Both the position numbers and the translations under genes were made by a program. DNA of 9,377 bases from Spirochaetota bacterium (GTDB lineage: Bacteria > Spirochaetota > B62-G9). The stretch's first letter is position 1; every line of letters begins with the position of its first letter. Below the pieces are notes generated by a model that saw nothing but the letters and a program-made list of their open reading frames with translations, did not search any database and had not been told where the DNA came from. The stretch is from NCBI GenBank assembly GCA_026990615.1, contig JALXDB010000011.1, positions 1 through 9,377 on the forward strand. Reading direction: 5' to 3'. Of this stretch, positions 6,674 to 9,377 are shown one piece after another.

Positions 6674-7228
6674 TTAAATTCTTCCGGTATCTCTGTTAAA
6701 GAAAACTATTTCCTCTAATGGAAGCCTCTTCTTATTCTTTGTGGCACCTGAAGCTGGATATCCCATTGCGATGAGAGAAACGACCTTTCTTCTGGGTGAA
6801 AGCTTGAAAAACTTTTTTGCCTTTTTTGCGTTGAACCAGCCGATCCAGCATGTTCCAATTCCGAGTTCCTGGGCCTGCAAAACGAGATGTTCTCCAGCAA
6901 TGCCTATATCAATAAGGTAGTAGTTCGTTCCCTGTATTCCGCTGCCAATAAAGTTTGCAAGCAGGTCAGGCCTTGCAACTATAACGACTATGGCCGCCGC
7001 GTTTTTTATGAAGCTCGATGGTCTGTAGATACCCGAGCATGTTTCTTTAACGAACTGCTCTTTAATATCAGGGTCATCCAGAACAATGAATCTCCAGGGT
7101 TGAACATTTTCTGCTGAAGGAGCAAGTCTTGCTGCCTCTATGCATTTCAGGATGTCCTCTCTCGGTATTGGTTTATCAATATATTTTCTTACACTTTTTC
7201 TTGCTTTTATTAGTTCCAGTAGAGACAT
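6674..7228 (-). CDS. Nitroreductase-family FMN oxidoreductase
   Basis: A 184-residue flavoprotein of the nitroreductase superfamily, which uses FMN and NAD(P)H to reduce nitro compounds, quinones or enoates, usually as a homodimer. Family marks are ARKSVRKY (R10, S12, R14 contact the FMN phosphate), ARLAPSAENVQPWRF (33-47), the GIGTCWIGWFN stretch and the closing MGYP. The length is typical of the short subgroup. Substrate is not predictable. The frame extends to a GTG at 7243 and an ATG at 7240, but only the ATG at 7228 has a ribosome binding site (GGGAG, five bases away), so I start there. It lies 39 bp after cbiZ and is probably the last gene of the leftward operon. It is tail-to-tail with the kinase gene with only 13 bp between stops. 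BluB belongs to the same superfamily, but this protein is shorter and I do not see BluB-specific blocks. Confidence 0.9.
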   Translation of the reverse strand: MSLLELIKARKSVRKYIDKPIPREDILKCIEAARLAPSAENVQPWRFIVLDDPDIKEQFVKETCSGIYRPSSFIKNAAAIVVIVARPDLLANFIGSGIQGTNYYLIDIGIAGEHLVLQAQELGIGTCWIGWFNAKKAKKFFKLSPRRKVVSLIAMGYPASGATKNKKRLPLEEIVFFNRDTGRI

Positions 7229-7233
7229 ACACA

Positions 7234-7238
7234 CTCCC
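7234..7238 (-). promoter_or_regulatory. Ribosome binding site deciding the nitroreductase start
   Basis: GGGAG on the minus strand lies five bases before the ATG at 7228. The longer GTG/ATG alternatives at 7243 and 7240 have no comparable site. Confidence 0.7.
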
Positions 7239-7267
7239 ATCACCGTTTATTTTGTTAAAGGTCAAAA

Positions 7268-7966
7268 CTACAGATCAAAAGAGGAGTTAATCATTTTTAC
7301 GGTATCGATTTTGGTTCTTATCTTTTTCAGAGATTCGTATACGGCATTATAAACCACTTCTCCCACCAGCTGGCCATATACGGTATGACCTCCTGCATAC
7401 TGTATTTTACCTTTTGTCCCTGAAATTACAACTATTGAATCCGTGCCTGTACCTGTAGCTAATTTATTTCCATTTACGCTTTTTACATTGAGGTCTATCA
7501 ATGCTGCAGTTTTTGATTCTGTTGCACTTATAACAGATGAGACAAGGCAGTCCTCAGTTAACCACATATTCGTTAAAACAACAATGTTTATCGTTCCTGG
7601 AGAATTAATAGGGCTTCCAGCATACGGGGTGTAACTGGTTTCAGATATGTTAATGGCATTGGATGTGCCTGCAGTCACAATTGAACAGACTTCAATGCCT
7701 TCCCTTTCGCTGTGGATAACCTGGGCGTACTCGAGATGAGCGGATGTCATCATGGCTGCCGTTGACTGCCTGTCCAGGTTTAGTTCTTTTATATATTTGA
7801 TAATAACTTCATCTGGGGTTTTTACTTTTAACTCTTCTAAGGATGTTTTAATGTTGAGGATAGATTTTCTTCTTCCGTATCCCCCGTTGAAAAAGGACGA
7901 TCCAAGGATCCTTGCAGGATATTCAAAATTAATCAGAATATAGTTTTTATTTATCTCTATATGCAT
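7268..7966 (-). CDS. cbiZ: Adenosylcobinamide amidohydrolase CbiZ
   Basis: CbiZ cleaves the aminopropanol side chain of adenosylcobinamide (some also act on pseudocobalamin) to give adenosylcobyric acid, so that salvaged corrinoids can re-enter cobalamin synthesis. The 232-residue length fits the family. Recognisable blocks are SSFFNGG (23-29), AMMTSAHLEYA, IVTAGTSNA (96-104), GTINIVV (124-130), the ATESKTAALIDL stretch (148-159, usually TEAK), TGTGTDSIVV (171-180) and the AGGHTVYGQLVGE end (191-203). No signal peptide is seen. The ATG follows the aminotransferase stop by nine bases, with an in-frame stop just upstream and no clear ribosome binding site. Translational coupling within an operon is therefore likely. 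No other cobalamin gene is in the window. Confidence 0.87.
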   Translation of the reverse strand: MHIEINKNYILINFEYPARILGSSFFNGGYGRRKSILNIKTSLEELKVKTPDEVIIKYIKELNLDRQSTAAMMTSAHLEYAQVIHSEREGIEVCSIVTAGTSNAINISETSYTPYAGSPINSPGTINIVVLTNMWLTEDCLVSSVISATESKTAALIDLNVKSVNGNKLATGTGTDSIVVISGTKGKIQYAGGHTVYGQLVGEVVYNAVYESLKKIRTKIDTVKMINSSFDL

Positions 7967-7975
7967 AAAACTGCA

Positions 7976-9151
7976 TTAAATCTTGAGATTTTTTATCTTC
8001 TCGGCTGCTTCTTTAACCTTCTCCATAGGTGGAACAAGGGCAAGCCTAATATATCCCTCGCCTGGATTTACCCCGTTGAACTCTGTAGAGAGCCAGCTAC
8101 CGGGCGTTGTAACTACGGCTATCTCCTTCTGAAGCAGCTTTTTTGCAAAATCAAGGGATGTATAGCCTTCTGGGACTTTTTGCCATATATAAATAGTTCC
8201 TTTGGGAGTACAATCCTCAAGACCAACAGATTTAAAGGCATCTATCATTATATCCCTCTTTTTCCGGTAATCCTCTCTGAGCTTTTCAACATGGGTTTCA
8301 TCCTTTAAAGCCGCTATTGCAGCATCCTGAATGAATGTAGCAGTCCCGGAATCTATATTTGGTTTTACCTTTTTAAAGGCGTCTATTATCCTTTTGTCCC
8401 CTGCAACCCAGCCGACTCTATAGGTGGTCATGTTACTTCTCTTTGAGAGAGACTGAAAAACGACAACCCCATCTTTTTTATACTGGAGTATTGAGGGTGG
8501 AGCTTCATCATAGTAGTTTTCCGTGTAAGATTCATCCGAGGCCACTATTATATTGTGTTTTTCTCCGAATTCCAGCACTTCTTTGAAGAAATCTTCGCTT
8601 GGAAATGCTGTTGTAGGGTTATTGGGGTAGTTGATCCACAGTATTTTAGCCCTGTTCTTTATATCTTCAGGTATTGATTTTAGATCGGGGAAGAAATCGT
8701 TTTCGGGTAGCAGGTTTAAAAAGTACGTTTTCCCCTCTGCGAAGTGTGTTCCCCTCGACCAGGCTGGATAACCGGGGTTGAGGGCAAGTGTATAGTCCCC
8801 GGGATTTATAAATGCTTCGGGAAAATTGAAAATTGCCTCCTTGGAGCCTATGGTAGACATTATTTCAGTTTCGGGGTCAAGATCCACCCCGAATCTTTTT
8901 TTTGTCCACCAGGATACAGTCTCCCTGTATTCGGGTTCTCCTATATAACTGGGATATCCCGCGGATTTTCTCCTGTCCACTGCTTTTTTACACGCCTCTC
9001 TTATAATCTCAGGTGTTGGAAGAGTCGGATCGCCAACACCGAAGTCTATTGGCTCTATTCCTTCTTTTTTCAAGGATTCTACGATTTTATCAACGTCTGC
9101 AAAGGCATAGCTTCCTATAGCTTTTAATCTTTCTGCTATTTCGATTTTCAT
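7976..9151 (-). CDS. PLP-dependent class I aminotransferase, DapL/AspC-like
   Basis: A cytosolic fold-type I aminotransferase of 391 residues. The Schiff-base lysine is K237 in SLSKRSNMTTYRVGW. Other PLP contacts are N178 in NYPNNPT, D206 and Y209 in SDESYT, and the substrate carboxylate arginine R369 in EGYIRLAL. The N-terminal ERLKAIGSYAFADVDKIV and GVGDPTLPTPE are close to LL-diaminopimelate aminotransferase (DapL type 2) and related DapC-like enzymes, so a role in lysine or peptidoglycan precursor synthesis is plausible. An aspartate or aromatic aminotransferase cannot be excluded. It lacks the features of the cobalamin enzyme CobD, despite cbiZ being next door. The ATG at 9151 has AAGGAG eight bases upstream. 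A TTG at 9154 would add one residue but is less likely. It is probably the first gene of the operon. Confidence 0.9.
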   Translation of the reverse strand: MKIEIAERLKAIGSYAFADVDKIVESLKKEGIEPIDFGVGDPTLPTPEIIREACKKAVDRRKSAGYPSYIGEPEYRETVSWWTKKRFGVDLDPETEIMSTIGSKEAIFNFPEAFINPGDYTLALNPGYPAWSRGTHFAEGKTYFLNLLPENDFFPDLKSIPEDIKNRAKILWINYPNNPTTAFPSEDFFKEVLEFGEKHNIIVASDESYTENYYDEAPPSILQYKKDGVVVFQSLSKRSNMTTYRVGWVAGDKRIIDAFKKVKPNIDSGTATFIQDAAIAALKDETHVEKLREDYRKKRDIMIDAFKSVGLEDCTPKGTIYIWQKVPEGYTSLDFAKKLLQKEIAVVTTPGSWLSTEFNGVNPGEGYIRLALVPPMEKVKEAAEKIKNLKI

Positions 9152-9159
9152 CAATTTTT

Positions 9160-9165
9160 CTCCTT
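9160..9165 (-). promoter_or_regulatory. Ribosome binding site of the aminotransferase
   Basis: AAGGAG on the minus strand, eight bases before ATG 9151, is the strongest Shine-Dalgarno sequence in the window and supports the ATG over the adjoining TTG. The CCTTATTAAGG palindrome overlaps it. Confidence 0.75.
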
Positions 9166-9212
9166 AATAAGGTATTAATTTGCCATTTAACAAAATATAT
9201 GTTTTGGCTTTT

Positions 9213-9242
9213 AAGATAATCATTTGAAAAATGGTTAGTCAA
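9213..9242 (-). promoter_or_regulatory. Candidate promoter of the aminotransferase-cbiZ-nitroreductase operon
   Basis: On the minus strand TTGACT (9237-9242) and TATCTT (9213-9218) are 18 bp apart, five and four matches to consensus. Transcription would begin near 9206, giving a leader of about 55 nt. The leader is too short for a cobalamin riboswitch. Confidence 0.5.
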
Positions 9243-9377
9243 TACAGATCGAAAACCTTTTGTGGTTCATAATAGCTCTCCGGTGTATTAAATCCATGTA
9301 GAACAACTGTATCTAATTAAATGCATTTAATAATTATTACTAAACTATTTTCAAAAAATTACTATAATGAAAATAAC
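9243..9377. other. Right-edge non-coding stretch
   Basis: A+T-rich DNA upstream of the leftward operon promoter. It contains a 16-bp palindrome at 9316-9331 and a perfect TATAAT at 9363-9368 on the plus strand that could be the -10 of a rightward gene beyond the window, though its -35 is poor. On the minus strand an 11-codon ORF (9235-9270) with GGAG before it overlaps the operon's -35 and is probably chance. No larger gene is seen. Confidence 0.4.
9316..9331. repeat. 16-bp perfect palindrome
   Basis: ATTAAATGCATTTAAT is identical to its reverse complement. It lies about 75 bp upstream of the operon's -35 box, so it could be an operator for that promoter or for a divergent gene to the right. 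Confidence 0.55.

Noticed and set aside
7229..7243. Longer nitroreductase start at GTG 7243 or ATG 7240
   Set aside because: There is no ribosome binding site upstream of these. GGGAG is correctly spaced only for the ATG at 7228, which also matches the family N-terminus.
7976..9151. Aminotransferase as CobD (threonine-phosphate decarboxylase)
   Set aside because: The location beside cbiZ is suggestive, but the N-terminal AFADVDKI and GVGDPTLPTPE blocks and the 391-residue length match DapL/AspC-like aminotransferases instead.
9235..9270. 11-codon leader peptide (minus strand) with GGAG before it
   Set aside because: It overlaps the -35 box of the operon promoter, lies upstream of the predicted transcription start, and has no run of one regulatory amino acid.
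9152..9377. Cobalamin riboswitch upstream of the cbiZ operon
   Set aside because: No B12-box-like sequence is present, and the predicted leader of about 55 nt is far too short for that riboswitch.
1..9377. CRISPR array, insertion sequence, tRNA or rRNA gene
   Set aside because: No regularly spaced repeats, terminal inverted repeats with a transposase, or conserved RNA gene sequence was seen. The 18-bp and 43-bp repeats have only two copies each.

Overview
The window (about 9.4 kb, moderately A+T-rich, with strongly A+T-rich intergenic stretches) carries seven well-supported protein genes and no recognisable rRNA, tRNA, CRISPR array or transposase. The gene set suggests an anaerobic or facultative Gram-negative-type bacterium with c-di-GMP signalling: a membrane histidine kinase, an HD-GYP response regulator, a cobinamide-salvage CbiZ and a DapL/AspC-like aminotransferase. 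The species cannot be fixed from the sequence.

Layout from left to right. (1) 22-813 (+): a complete carbon-nitrogen hydrolase of the Nit1/Nit2 type. (2) 814-1108: a gap that looks like decayed coding DNA, with two diverged copies of a 43-bp repeat that both read as related peptides but are now out of frame with each other. (3) 1109-1765 (-): a HAD phosphatase with its own good sigma-70-like promoter. (4) 1766-2046: a gap holding that promoter and one doubtful 37-codon ORF. (5) 2047-3138 (-): a CheY-like receiver/HD-GYP response regulator. (6) 3139-3549: a 411-bp A+T-rich divergent control region with an 18-bp perfect tandem repeat, two candidate rightward promoters, a strong stem-loop and a pair of ACATGT palindromes. 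(7) 3550-6660 (+): a 1036-residue sensor kinase (about nine membrane segments, GAF, Cys-rich PAS, HisKA, HATPase) that continues in frame into a GNAT-fold acyltransferase domain resembling the FeeM/LuxI-like N-acyl amino acid or autoinducer synthase group. (8) 6674-9151 (-): a probable three-gene transcription unit, aminotransferase, then cbiZ, then nitroreductase, reading leftward from a promoter near 9213-9242.

The most unusual content is the middle block. A membrane sensor kinase carries a fused acyltransferase of the signal-synthase type and sits divergent from a receiver-HD-GYP protein that should hydrolyse c-di-GMP. The inferred circuit is that the kinase phosphorylates the HD-GYP regulator while its C-terminal domain makes, senses or transfers an acyl group. 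The domain order is visible in the sequence; the circuit is inference. The leftward operon joins cobinamide salvage (CbiZ) with an amino-acid aminotransferase and an FMN nitroreductase, with no other cobalamin gene and no visible cobalamin riboswitch in the window.
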